A stretch of DNA of 9,190 nt from contig PMIV01000268.1 in assembly GCA_003158355.1 (NCBI GenBank), positions 2,965 to 12,154 on the forward strand, read 5' to 3'. The position numbers and the translations under genes are program-made. How positions within the stretch are numbered: the stretch's first letter is position 1; each line of letters opens with the position of its first letter. This DNA is from Anaerolineaceae bacterium (GTDB lineage Bacteria > Chloroflexota > Anaerolineae > Anaerolineales > Anaerolineaceae). The notes under the pieces are model-generated. The model saw nothing but the letters and a program-made list of their open reading frames with translations, ran no database searches and had not been told where the DNA came from. Below are positions 1 through 6,945 of the stretch, in pieces.

Positions 1-2334
1 TCCACCATTGGCCGGCGCGAAGTGCTGACAGGCAAGGCAAAATTCGGCATCTTTGGCGACGGCAAAGAACTGGCGCAGTTGGCCATTGCCCACTCCTTTA
101 AAAAGGGAGATTGGCGCGCCGGTTATTACCGCGACCAGACCTGGATGCTGAAATTGGGTCTGTTGACGCTCGAACAATTTTTTGCTGCGCTTTACGCCAA
201 CCCCGACGTAAAGCTGGAACCCCACACTGGCGGGCGCAACATGAACGATCATTTCGCCTCACGCCTGCTCGATGCCGACGGCAACTGGCTCAGCCAGACG
301 GATCGTTACAATACCTCCGCCGATATCGCCTCCACGGCGGCGCAAATGCCGCGCGCGGTGGGGCTGGCTTATGCCTCAGTGCTGTACCGCAAACTCGATG
401 ATCTCAAACAATATAAAGATTTCTCGCATAACGGCGACGAAATCACCTGGGTCACCATCGGCAACGCCTCCACTTCTGAAGGCCATTTTTGGGAAGCGGT
501 CAACGCCATCGGCGTGCTGCATGCCCCGGCCATCATCTCGATCTACGATGACGGCTACGGCATTTCAGTGCCCAATCAGTTCCAGATGGTGAAAGAAAAC
601 ATCGGCTCCATTCTTAAAGGTTTCCAACGCAATCCCTGCCCGGCGGATGAATGCGACAGCGGTTATGACCTGTACACCGTCCCGGCCTGGGATTTCCCGA
701 AGCTGCTCGAGGTGTACGAAACGGCTTCAGAGATTGCCCGCAAACATCATATTCCGGCACTGGTGCACGTTATTGAAGCCACCCAGCCGCTGGGTCATTC
801 GACCTCCGGCTCACAGGAACGCTATAAGAGCCCTGAACGTCTGGCCTGGGAAACTGATCACGACTGCCTGAGCCGGTTCCGCCAGTGGATCGTTGGTGAA
901 GGTTTGACCAACGACGAGCAAATGGACAAGTGGCAGGAAGAAGATAAGCTGGCCGTCGAAAACATCCGCAAATCTGCCTGGGAAGCCTTTCAAGGGCCGA
1001 TCCGCGCGATACGTACCCAGACGCTGTCGCTGCTCGACAGCCTGGCTGCTGCCACCCCACAGGCTGACCAGGTGAGCAAGTACCTCGATGACCTGGAAGC
1101 CATTCCCGATCCCATTCTGCGCGGTGATGTTGCCGCTGCCATGCACGGCAGCCTGGTCGTCACCCGTGGGGAAACTTCTCCAGCACGGCAAGCGCTGGAA
1201 AAAGCTGCCAACGAATTGCAGACGAAGAATCTGGACTATTACAATTCTTTTCTGCTCTCCACATCGGCTCATTCTCCATTTAAAGTACCTGCCGTCCCCG
1301 CAATATACAGCTCCACCTCACCCACTGTGATGGGGTTCGAAGTCGTCCATGCCGCTTTTGATGCGGCCCTGACCAGAGACCCACGCGTGGTGGCCTTTGG
1401 TGAAGACGTGGGCCACCTGGGAGATGTGAACCAGGGTTTCCACGACTTACAAAAGAAGTACGGCTTATTGCGCGTTTCCGATACCGGCATCCGCGAAACT
1501 ACCATTCTGGGGCAGGCCATCGGGCTGGCCCTGCGCGGATTGCGGCCCATCGCTGAAATGCAGTACATCGATTACTTGCTTTACGCCCTGCAGACCATGT
1601 CTGACGATCTGGCCTCCTTGCGCTGGCGCACCGCCGGCGGGCAAATGGCTCCAGTCATCGTGCGAACGCGCGGCCACCGTCTGGAAGGCATCTGGCATGC
1701 CGGATCCCCCATGGCCGGCATCCTCAACCTCGTGCGCGGCATGCATGTGCTGGTACCGCGCAACATGACCCAGGCCGCCGGGTTCTACAACACCTTGCTG
1801 CGCTCAGACGACCCCGCGTTGGTGGTGGAAGTGCTGAACGGGTACCGCATTAAAGAGCGCCTGCCGGATAATATCGGCGAATTTACTCTCCCCCTGGGAG
1901 TACCGGAGATCATCCGGCCGGGGAAAGACGTGACCATCGTCACCTACGGCCCGCTGGTGCGCATCGCGGCGCAGGCAGCCGAACTACTGGCGACAACCGG
2001 CATCGAAAGTGAGCTAATCGACGTGCAGTCGCTGCTGCCGTTCGATATCAACGGCGTCATCGTCGAAAGTCTCAAAAAGACTTCACGCATTCTCTTCCTG
2101 GATGAAGACATGCCGGGAGGCGCCAGCGCTTATATGATGCAGCAAGTCCTGGAAGTGCAAAACGGCTATCAGTGGCTAGATTCGGCGCCGCGCACACTGG
2201 CCGCCGGCAACCACCGCCCGGCTTATGCATCTGATGGTAATTATTATTCCAAGCCAAACGCCGAATCGGTATTCGATGCGGTGTACGCGCTGATGAGAGA
2301 GAACTCTCCCGTTCGTTTTCCAAAGGTTTATTAA
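1..2334 (+). CDS. 2-oxoacid dehydrogenase E1, fused alpha-beta (5' partial)
   Basis: This is the thiamine-diphosphate E1 component that decarboxylates a 2-oxoacid and acylates the lipoyl group of E2. The frame is open from base 1 and the CTG at 22 is an unlikely start, so the N-terminus is missing; residues here count from base 1. The alpha part covers about residues 1-410, with a ThDP/metal segment (GNASTSEG, then DDGYGIS, residues 154-189) and a GHSTSGSQERY loop near 265. The beta part runs from about 440 to 777: FGEDVG contains the conserved Glu468, HAGSP contains His566, and the transketolase C-terminal domain follows. In most bacteria alpha and beta are separate chains; fused forms are known. 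The stop overlaps the E2 ribosome site, so the two are co-translated. Branched-chain 2-oxoacid or pyruvate specificity cannot be told from sequence. Oddity: the usual metal-ligand Asp and Asn appear exchanged (Asn155, Asp184). Confidence 0.93.
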   Translation, partial: STIGRREVLTGKAKFGIFGDGKELAQLAIAHSFKKGDWRAGYYRDQTWMLKLGLLTLEQFFAALYANPDVKLEPHTGGRNMNDHFASRLLDADGNWLSQTDRYNTSADIASTAAQMPRAVGLAYASVLYRKLDDLKQYKDFSHNGDEITWVTIGNASTSEGHFWEAVNAIGVLHAPAIISIYDDGYGISVPNQFQMVKENIGSILKGFQRNPCPADECDSGYDLYTVPAWDFPKLLEVYETASEIARKHHIPALVHVIEATQPLGHSTSGSQERYKSPERLAWETDHDCLSRFRQWIVGEGLTNDEQMDKWQEEDKLAVENIRKSAWEAFQGPIRAIRTQTLSLLDSLAAATPQADQVSKYLDDLEAIPDPILRGDVAAAMHGSLVVTRGETSPARQALEKAANELQTKNLDYYNSFLLSTSAHSPFKVPAVPAIYSSTSPTVMGFEVVHAAFDAALTRDPRVVAFGEDVGHLGDVNQGFHDLQKKYGLLRVSDTGIRETTILGQAIGLALRGLRPIAEMQYIDYLLYALQTMSDDLASLRWRTAGGQMAPVIVRTRGHRLEGIWHAGSPMAGILNLVRGMHVLVPRNMTQAAGFYNTLLRSDDPALVVEVLNGYRIKERLPDNIGEFTLPLGVPEIIRPGKDVTIVTYGPLVRIAAQAAELLATTGIESELIDVQSLLPFDINGVIVESLKKTSRILFLDEDMPGGASAYMMQQVLEVQNGYQWLDSAPRTLAAGNHRPAYASDGNYYSKPNAESVFDAVYALMRENSPVRFPKVY

Positions 2335-2343
2335 GGAGCAAAT

Positions 2344-3645
2344 ATGGCAACTCGATTATTAGCACCCAGTATGGGTGATGGAGTTGAAGAGTTGACAATC
2401 GTCAACTGGTTAAAAAAAGAAGGCGATCCCGTCAAAGAATTTGAGGTGATCGTTGAACTGGAAACGGATAAAGTCACTTCCGAAATTCCCAGCCCGGCCG
2501 ACGGCACGCTGCTGAAAATAGTGGCGCAAAAAGATACAACCGTAAAGGTCGGCACAGTCATGGCCTGGATCGGTCAACCGGGAGAAGCGATCGAAGGGTT
2601 GCAGAAAGAAGAAAAAGCAGCTTCAGCTCGGTCTGTTCAGGCCGCGGCGACCGCACCTGCAGTGAGTTCTGCCGCCGTACCTGTATCCCAGGAAGCACCC
2701 GTACCCGCGCCGATTGAACCGGCTAAGACTGAATATCAGGGGCCCGTCTCTCCGCTGGTGAAAAAGCTGGTGGAGTTGAATGCCATCGATCTGAATCTGG
2801 TGCACGGCACCGGCCAGGACGGCAGAATCACCAAAGAGGACGTACAAATCTACCTCGATACCAGAAAAACAGCGCCGGCTGTGCCTACCGCAGCGGCCGT
2901 TCCGGCAGCCAGTGTGCCTGTCCATGCGGCGGCGGGAAACCTGCCAGAGTTGGAAGGCGAACTCGTTCCCCTTTCTTCACTGAGAAGGCAGATCGCCGAA
3001 CGCATGGTAAATTCGCAGCACACCTCGCCACATGTGCTGACCGTTATGGAAGCTGACCTCAGCAAAGTGCTGGCACACCGGGCAGCCAACAAAGAGGCCT
3101 TCGCCGCACTGGGCATCAACCTGACCCTGACGGCTTATTTCTGCGCCGCCATCGTGGCCGGGCTCAAAGCCCGTCCGGACGTGAACGTCTCCTGGACGGA
3201 TGAGGGCATCCAGCGCTACAACGTCATCAACTTGGGCCTGGCCGTTTCCCTGGGTGATGCAGGCTTGATCGTACCAGTCATCAAAAATGCTGGAGCGCTT
3301 TCACTGCAGGGACTGGCCCAGCAGATCAACGATCTGTCGGGGCGCGCACGCAGCAAGAAACTTTTGCCGGATGAGGTCAAGGGCGGCACATTCACCCTCA
3401 CCAATCACGGCACGGGCGGTTCGCTCTTTGCCTCCCCCATCATCATGCAGCCCCAGGCCGGTATCCTGGGCACGGGCACCATGCAAAAACGTGCCGTGGT
3501 GTTGACCGATGCTGCCGGCAATGATTCCATTGCCATCCGCTCCATGATCTACCTGTCCTTCGTCTTCGATCACCGCATCCTGGACGGCGAAGGCGCCGAC
3601 CGTTTCTTGAAAGTGGTGAAAGAAACGCTGGAAAACTGGCAATAA
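2344..3645 (+). CDS. dihydrolipoamide acyltransferase (E2 of 2-oxoacid dehydrogenase complex)
   Basis: This is the E2 core of the complex. It carries the acyl group from E1 on a lipoyl lysine and transfers it to CoA. The 433-residue protein has one lipoyl domain (about 2-78, ELETDKVTSEIPSPADG with Lys43 as the lipoylation site), an Ala/Pro-rich linker (about 92-130), a peripheral-subunit-binding domain (135-171, VSPLVKKL to GRITKEDVQIYL), a second Ala/Pro/Val linker, and the catalytic domain (about 205-433) with TFTLTNHGTGG and the active-site DHRILDG, His410 and Asp414. The length is normal for a single-lipoyl E2. The start is well supported: AAGGAG at 2333-2338 overlaps the E1 stop and lies 5 bases before ATG. 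The fused E1 directly upstream fixes the complex type. A hairpin follows the stop. No E3 gene is seen, so a shared lipoamide dehydrogenase is likely encoded elsewhere. Confidence 0.95.
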   Translation: MATRLLAPSMGDGVEELTIVNWLKKEGDPVKEFEVIVELETDKVTSEIPSPADGTLLKIVAQKDTTVKVGTVMAWIGQPGEAIEGLQKEEKAASARSVQAAATAPAVSSAAVPVSQEAPVPAPIEPAKTEYQGPVSPLVKKLVELNAIDLNLVHGTGQDGRITKEDVQIYLDTRKTAPAVPTAAAVPAASVPVHAAAGNLPELEGELVPLSSLRRQIAERMVNSQHTSPHVLTVMEADLSKVLAHRAANKEAFAALGINLTLTAYFCAAIVAGLKARPDVNVSWTDEGIQRYNVINLGLAVSLGDAGLIVPVIKNAGALSLQGLAQQINDLSGRARSKKLLPDEVKGGTFTLTNHGTGGSLFASPIIMQPQAGILGTGTMQKRAVVLTDAAGNDSIAIRSMIYLSFVFDHRILDGEGADRFLKVVKETLENWQ

Positions 3646-3668
3646 ACGGATGTGCAATCTCAATTGCA

Positions 3669-3709
3669 AAACGGCTCCTCGATTTCTCAATTAAATCAGG
3701 GAGCCGTTT
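3669..3709. terminator. long hairpin between convergent genes, probable terminator
   Basis: AAACGGCTCC (3669-3678) pairs perfectly with GGAGCCGTTT (3700-3709). Pairing continues inward, after a T-G wobble and one mismatch, with GATTT/AAATC (3681-3685 and 3693-3697), leaving a 7-base loop. It starts 23 bases after the E2 stop and ends 21 bases before the stop of the convergent flavoprotein gene, so it may serve both directions. The T-run is short on both strands (TTT on +, TTTT on -, formed by stem bases). Confidence 0.75.
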
Positions 3710-3730
3710 AAATTAGCTTTAAATTAGAAT

Positions 3731-4519
3731 TTAAACCATCATTTTCTTAACTACCAACCCGGTAAAGCGAGCCAGAACTATCTTAAACCAGCTTGATTTA
3801 TGAAGAATATAAAAAGTTTGTTTTGGGTTGAGCCAATCTCTTTGTTGCCAATATTGATAATCAATGGTATCTGGGTCCTTCTCCATCTGCCATGACATCT
3901 GTTGAATCTTGAACATCATCAATGAATAAAAAGAAGGGCGTAGATGACTTTTCTGGAAAATAGATTGGAATAACCGATGTGCATCCTGAGCAGTCTGGAT
4001 TGTAAATTTTTCTCTGGTCTCGACCTGGCTCATTAACGCACCCATCTTATACCCCGATTGTCCCGCTATATAAAATCCCCAGGTGCGCAATGCCATTTTC
4101 ATCGTGGCCAATGTCTTCCCCGTAGGCGAACTGCCAGTTGTCGCCACCAGATAAGCAGCTTTACTGAAGAATTCCGGCCGGTGACAGACGTGCGCTAAAC
4201 GGTCAATAAAATTTTTAGTGATTCCGCTCACATCGTCCACGTAAACCGGACTGGCAAGTAAAACACCATCGGCCAACTGCATTTTAGCCTTAATGATCAG
4301 CAAATTGTCTTTGATCGGGCAGTTCATTTCACCACGGTCAAAGCAAATGCGGCAACCTCGACAGAATTGTAAATTTTCGTGACCCAGGTAAACCGTCTCC
4401 ATCACCAGAGGAATTTTCATTCCGTCGGCTTCTTTCTGGAGATGCTCCTTTATTAAATCGACCAACTGTTCTGTGTTTCCATGACGTCTATAGCTTCCGA
4501 CCAATACCAGAATATTCAT
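3731..4519 (-). CDS. flavodoxin-fold NAD(P)H oxidoreductase with Isf-like four-cysteine motif
   Basis: This is a 262-residue flavoprotein of the NADPH-dependent FMN reductase / iron-sulfur flavoprotein group, expected to be cytoplasmic with FMN. The N-terminus MNILVLVGSYRRHGNTEQL is the phosphate-binding loop, and ASPVYVDDVSGITKNFIDRL (89-108) is the flavin-contact segment. Cys53, 56, 59 and 67 form C-X2-C-X2-C-X7-C, which fits the compact CX2CX2CX4-7C motif that holds a 4Fe-4S cluster in archaeal Isf proteins; cluster binding here is inference. A tail from about 190 to 262 is rich in Trp, Tyr and Lys and ends basic (VVKKMMV), so it might touch a membrane. AAAGGA at 4527-4532 on the minus strand lies 7 bases before ATG and supports the start. 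The MFS gene is upstream in the same direction, 84 bases away. The gene is clearly more AT-rich than its neighbours. The substrate is unknown. Confidence 0.85.
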   Translation of the reverse strand: MNILVLVGSYRRHGNTEQLVDLIKEHLQKEADGMKIPLVMETVYLGHENLQFCRGCRICFDRGEMNCPIKDNLLIIKAKMQLADGVLLASPVYVDDVSGITKNFIDRLAHVCHRPEFFSKAAYLVATTGSSPTGKTLATMKMALRTWGFYIAGQSGYKMGALMSQVETREKFTIQTAQDAHRLFQSIFQKSHLRPSFYSLMMFKIQQMSWQMEKDPDTIDYQYWQQRDWLNPKQTFYILHKSSWFKIVLARFTGLVVKKMMV

Positions 4520-4603
4520 CTTACATTCCTTTTACACCATGCTTTACATGCACTTAAAACTATATCCGCTGCCTGATGCGGTAAGCATCCGTTTAAGAAT
4601 ATA

Positions 4604-5827
4604 TTACTTCAAATAATTATTTTTGGGTTCAAATTTGCGCAGCACTCCAAAATAGATGATGAGCGCGGCTATTATGTACCCTGCCAACGCGATCACGTAC
4701 AGCCAGTAGGCACCGATCAGATCGAACAGCCGGCCGCTCAGCGGAGAGACCAGGATGCTGAACATGCCGGCTATGGTCACCGAGTACAGCGCCAGCATGG
4801 TGCCGGTTTGCTGCGCCGGTGTGCGTTCCACAATGAAATAGGTAAAAGCCACCGCGTACAGACCCATACTGGTGCCATTGATGGCACGGTAAATAAAGAA
4901 ACTGGCCACCGAAGGATGAATGACAATGATCGAAAACGCCACCACATAGGAAAAGAATCCGGCCAGGAGCGTGGCAGTCGATCCCTTGCGGCGTAGGACC
5001 CGATCTGCCACCAGCATCATGGGGATCTCACAACCCGCCCCCACGGTGTTGGCCCAGCCGATCAGGCTGGTACTGGCGCCAAGCTGCTGCATGTACACCG
5101 ATTCAAAGGTGGTTGTGCCGTTGCTGGCCGTCCACATGACGATCAAAGCAACCGCGAAAACCAGCAATTCCCGATTCTTGACCATTTCAAGCAGCACCTG
5201 CTTCATGGGCAGGCGCGCGGGTTTCTCGACCGGCAACTGCCGTGGATCCTTTTGGCCAGGGGGATGGATGATGAATAAAACCAGCGCAGCCAGGATGGTA
5301 AAAAACCCAAACAAATAAAAACCCGAAAGCAGGCTGGTCTTCTGAATGATCAAGCCGCTGAGCAGGGCCATCACTGCCCAGCCCAATGAGCCGAACAGAC
5401 GGATGCTGCCGTAGTATGAGTCCGCTCCGGCCGCCGCCTCCAGTGCCTGAGCCTGCGACTGCGGATTGACGCTGGAGCAGATGAGCGCATTCACCCCGAT
5501 GATTACCGCCATTTCCAGAAACGCGCTTTGTTTGCTCAAATAATAATAAGCCAGACTGTTCACAAAAAGGGTTATTTGCAGCAGCAGCCGCGGGCGGCGA
5601 ATGGAATCATTGAGGCGTCCCCAGAACGGCGCAGATAACAATCCCACCAGCGCACTGATCGTCCCCAGCACACCAATTTCTGTGCCGGAGAGATGGCGTT
5701 GGATATAAAAGAGGTTGATGAACGGGCTGATGGCACCCATACCGCAATAATAGAAAAAATAGTAAAGGCGCATTAACCACAGATTTTTTGAACCACTGAA
5801 CTGTCTCTTGAGCACGGCCAACCACAT
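4604..5827 (-). CDS. MFS transporter, 12-helix family (MFS_1-like)
   Basis: This is a 407-residue inner-membrane permease of the major facilitator superfamily. Many hydrophobic segments are spread over the chain in two halves, joined by a hydrophilic loop near residues 188-212 (HPPGQKDPRQLPVEKPARLP). The loop after helix 2 carries the MFS signature (FWGRLNDSIRRPR, about 69-81), and YGSIRLFGSLGWAV resembles the LacY / HcaT-like branch. The substrate cannot be read; the padR-ABC neighbours suggest efflux of a toxic or signalling compound, but import is possible. An in-frame TAA stands just upstream, so the start lies among ATG 5827, TTG 5821 and GTG 5815. The ribosome site AAGGA touches the ATG with no spacer, and TTG at 5821 (spacing 6) fits better; the longest form is listed. 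It is divergent from padR and has its own TATAAT box at 5862-5867. Confidence 0.9.
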   Translation of the reverse strand: MWLAVLKRQFSGSKNLWLMRLYYFFYYCGMGAISPFINLFYIQRHLSGTEIGVLGTISALVGLLSAPFWGRLNDSIRRPRLLLQITLFVNSLAYYYLSKQSAFLEMAVIIGVNALICSSVNPQSQAQALEAAAGADSYYGSIRLFGSLGWAVMALLSGLIIQKTSLLSGFYLFGFFTILAALVLFIIHPPGQKDPRQLPVEKPARLPMKQVLLEMVKNRELLVFAVALIVMWTASNGTTTFESVYMQQLGASTSLIGWANTVGAGCEIPMMLVADRVLRRKGSTATLLAGFFSYVVAFSIIVIHPSVASFFIYRAINGTSMGLYAVAFTYFIVERTPAQQTGTMLALYSVTIAGMFSILVSPLSGRLFDLIGAYWLYVIALAGYIIAALIIYFGVLRKFEPKNNYLK

Positions 5828-5861
5828 TCCTTGAGAATTTTAGCTTTCAAACAAGGGTTGA

Positions 5862-5888
5862 ATTATACCCTCTGGGCCGAGGGTACAA
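5862..5888 (-). promoter_or_regulatory. candidate MFS promoter with inverted repeat in the spacer
   Basis: On the minus strand a perfect TATAAT (5867-5862) lies about 35 bases upstream of the MFS start. Just upstream of it is an inverted repeat, TACCCTC-N6-GAGGGTA (5866-5885). No good -35 sits at 17 bases: TTGTAC (5888-5883) gives a 15-base spacer and CTGGTT (5892-5887) gives 19. A dyad lying between poor -35 and perfect -10 boxes is the layout used by MerR-type activators, but no merR gene is in the window, so this is only a suggestion. Confidence 0.5.
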
Positions 5889-6050
5889 CCAGAAGTTACA
5901 ATACTACTCAAACAGTATAAGTTTACTTTCAGATCGAATATATCCACAGTGATCATTGAACCAGCGATCCACAAATATTTTTCTCGGACACAGAGGGACA
6001 AATCCAGCAGTCATTCTAAAGCAATCAAAAAAACAATTGTGTAATTCCTA

Positions 6051-6079
6051 TTGACAACAATATATCTAAGTAGTATTAT
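6051..6079 (+). promoter_or_regulatory. sigma-70 promoter of padR
   Basis: TTGACA (6051-6056, a perfect -35) and TATTAT (6074-6079, one base off the -10 consensus) are separated by exactly 17 bases. Transcription would start near 6086, leaving a leader of about 27 bases before the padR ATG at 6113. Confidence 0.85.
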
Positions 6080-6094
6080 AACTATATAGTTATA
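6077..6094. promoter_or_regulatory. 18-bp perfect palindrome, probable PadR operator
   Basis: TATAACTATATAGTTATA is perfectly self-complementary, centred at 6085/6086. It overlaps the end of the -10 box and the expected transcription start of padR. A dimeric repressor bound here would block its own promoter, as PadR-family proteins commonly do. The match to PadR is inferred from position and symmetry. The A/T-rich make-up makes chance symmetry somewhat easier, but the GC steps in the arms (AAC...GTT) are also paired. Confidence 0.65.
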
Positions 6095-6112
6095 TAAACC
6101 TAGAGGAATAAT

Positions 6113-6685
6113 ATGCCGCTTGCACATGCCATTCTTGCATTTTTGGAATACCATCCCATGTCGGGGTACGATCTGAAGAAGATCTTCGATGCCTCGGTCA
6201 GTCATTTTTGGTCAGCCACCCAGAGCCACATCTATAAAGCATTGGACGAACTCCAGAAAAACGACTGGGTCAAGCTAACCGTAGTTCCGCAGGATGGCAA
6301 ACCCAGCCGCAAGGAATATGCTCTCACGGAAGCCGGTCGCCTCGAACTCCACCAATGGCTGATCGCTCCTCTGCCCTTACATCCTGTGCGCCAAGACTGG
6401 TTGATCCAGCTCTTTTTCTCAGCCGGCAGTTCCAATGAGCAAATTGCCAACATTCTACAGGCTCGCATTACCGAAATGCACCAGCGCCAGGAAATATACC
6501 GTACCGTTGCCAAAACTGCTATCAACGAATATGCACAAAAAGCGCAGAACGACCGCACTCGGCAGCTCTGGCAAATGACACTGGATTACGGGATCGATAG
6601 TTACGATTTTGAACTGGCCTGGCTCGAAAAGAAGCTCAAATCCGTCCAGAATCTGCCGCCGTCGCCTCTTCCTGAACGCCAGTGA
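6113..6685 (+). CDS. PadR-family transcriptional regulator
   Basis: This is a 190-residue repressor-type regulator. Residues 1-80 form the PadR winged helix: LAHAILAFLEYHPMSGYDLKKIF, then a recognition-helix region with SHIYKALDELQKNDWVK, then a beta wing ending in RKEYALTEAGRLELHQWL. Residues from about 88 to 175 match the helical C-terminal dimerisation and ligand domain of the longer (subfamily 1, Vir_act_alpha_C type) PadR proteins. A Pro-rich tail (LPPSPLPERQ) ends the chain. AGAGGA at 6102-6107, 5 bases before ATG, supports the start. The gene sits under a near-consensus promoter covered by a palindrome, so autorepression is likely. It is divergent from the MFS gene and precedes the ABC transporter genes, a placement typical of PadR regulators of multidrug pumps such as LmrR with LmrCD. 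The ligand is unknown. Confidence 0.92.
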   Translation: MPLAHAILAFLEYHPMSGYDLKKIFDASVSHFWSATQSHIYKALDELQKNDWVKLTVVPQDGKPSRKEYALTEAGRLELHQWLIAPLPLHPVRQDWLIQLFFSAGSSNEQIANILQARITEMHQRQEIYRTVAKTAINEYAQKAQNDRTRQLWQMTLDYGIDSYDFELAWLEKKLKSVQNLPPSPLPERQ

Positions 6686-6869
6686 TTTGTCACCAGAAAA
6701 TATTATTTCAGTGGGATGAGTTTACCGTCATCAATACAAGGGTCCGGCTAGAATAATATCAGGCAGGGTGCCAGGCAAAATCCGTTAGAAAAAATCCAAA
6801 TAATTAAAACTGCTCGCATAGATGCAGTGAGTTTCATGTTGTTTGTACCCGAAAAGGAGAAAATACTGA

Positions 6870-6938
6870 TTGAGAAAAAAGAAAACAGTCTTCAGCTTAC
6901 AAAAGTTTCGCAACGACCACGTTGCTTTTACGTATTAA
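6870..6938 (+). other. possible leader peptide ORF (22 codons, TTG start)
   Basis: AAGGAG at 6854-6859 lies 10 bases before TTG 6870. The frame reads a 22-residue basic peptide beginning MRKKKTVFSL and ends at TAA 6936-6938. Its codons 14-19 make up the hairpin 6910-6925, and its stop codon is the loop of the palindrome 6929-6945. A CTG at 6866 (spacing 6) opens another frame that ends at 6964. The arrangement resembles an attenuation leader, but start, translation and function are all unproven. Confidence 0.2.
6910..6929 (+). terminator. terminator-like hairpin upstream of ABC ATPase
   Basis: GCAACG (6910-6915) pairs perfectly with CGTTGC (6920-6925) around a 4-base loop ACCA, and TTTT (6926-6929) follows at once. 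It could end the padR transcript or act as an attenuator for the ABC genes, whose start lies 50 bases further on. The stem is short and the T-run is only four bases. Confidence 0.4.
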
Positions 6939-6945
6939 ATACGTA
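6929..6945. promoter_or_regulatory. 17-base palindrome upstream of ABC ATPase
   Basis: TACGTAT-TAA-ATACGTA is a perfect inverted repeat with 7-base arms, lying 34 bases before the ABC start codon. Its sequence differs from the palindrome at padR, so if it is an operator it may belong to another regulator; it could also be an RNA hairpin in the leader. Confidence 0.4.

Larger units (their letters stand above)
5828..6112. other. divergent control region between MFS gene and padR
   Basis: These 285 AT-rich bases separate the two divergent genes. The MFS side holds the TATAAT box with its TACCCTC/GAGGGTA repeat. Further out is a second, looser inverted repeat, ATACT-N8-AGTAT (5901-5918). The padR side holds the strong promoter and the palindrome listed separately. 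Between about 5920 and 6045 I see no gene and no convincing signal. Confidence 0.6.

Noticed and set aside
22..24. CTG as start of the E1 gene
   Set aside because: The frame is open through base 1 and the preceding codons (STIGRRE) look like ordinary E1 protein, so the gene is cut by the window edge.
811..1272. 153-codon open frame on the minus strand inside E1
   Set aside because: It lies wholly opposite a well-identified gene and its protein looks like no family; it is a shadow of GC-rich codons.
4558..4565. AACTATAT, like half of the padR palindrome, upstream of the flavoprotein gene
   Set aside because: Only one arm is present and no matching second arm follows, so it is probably chance in AT-rich DNA.
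4575..4589. GATGC-N5-GCATC hairpin after the MFS stop as a terminator
   Set aside because: The stem is only 5 bp and no T-run follows on the minus strand close to it.
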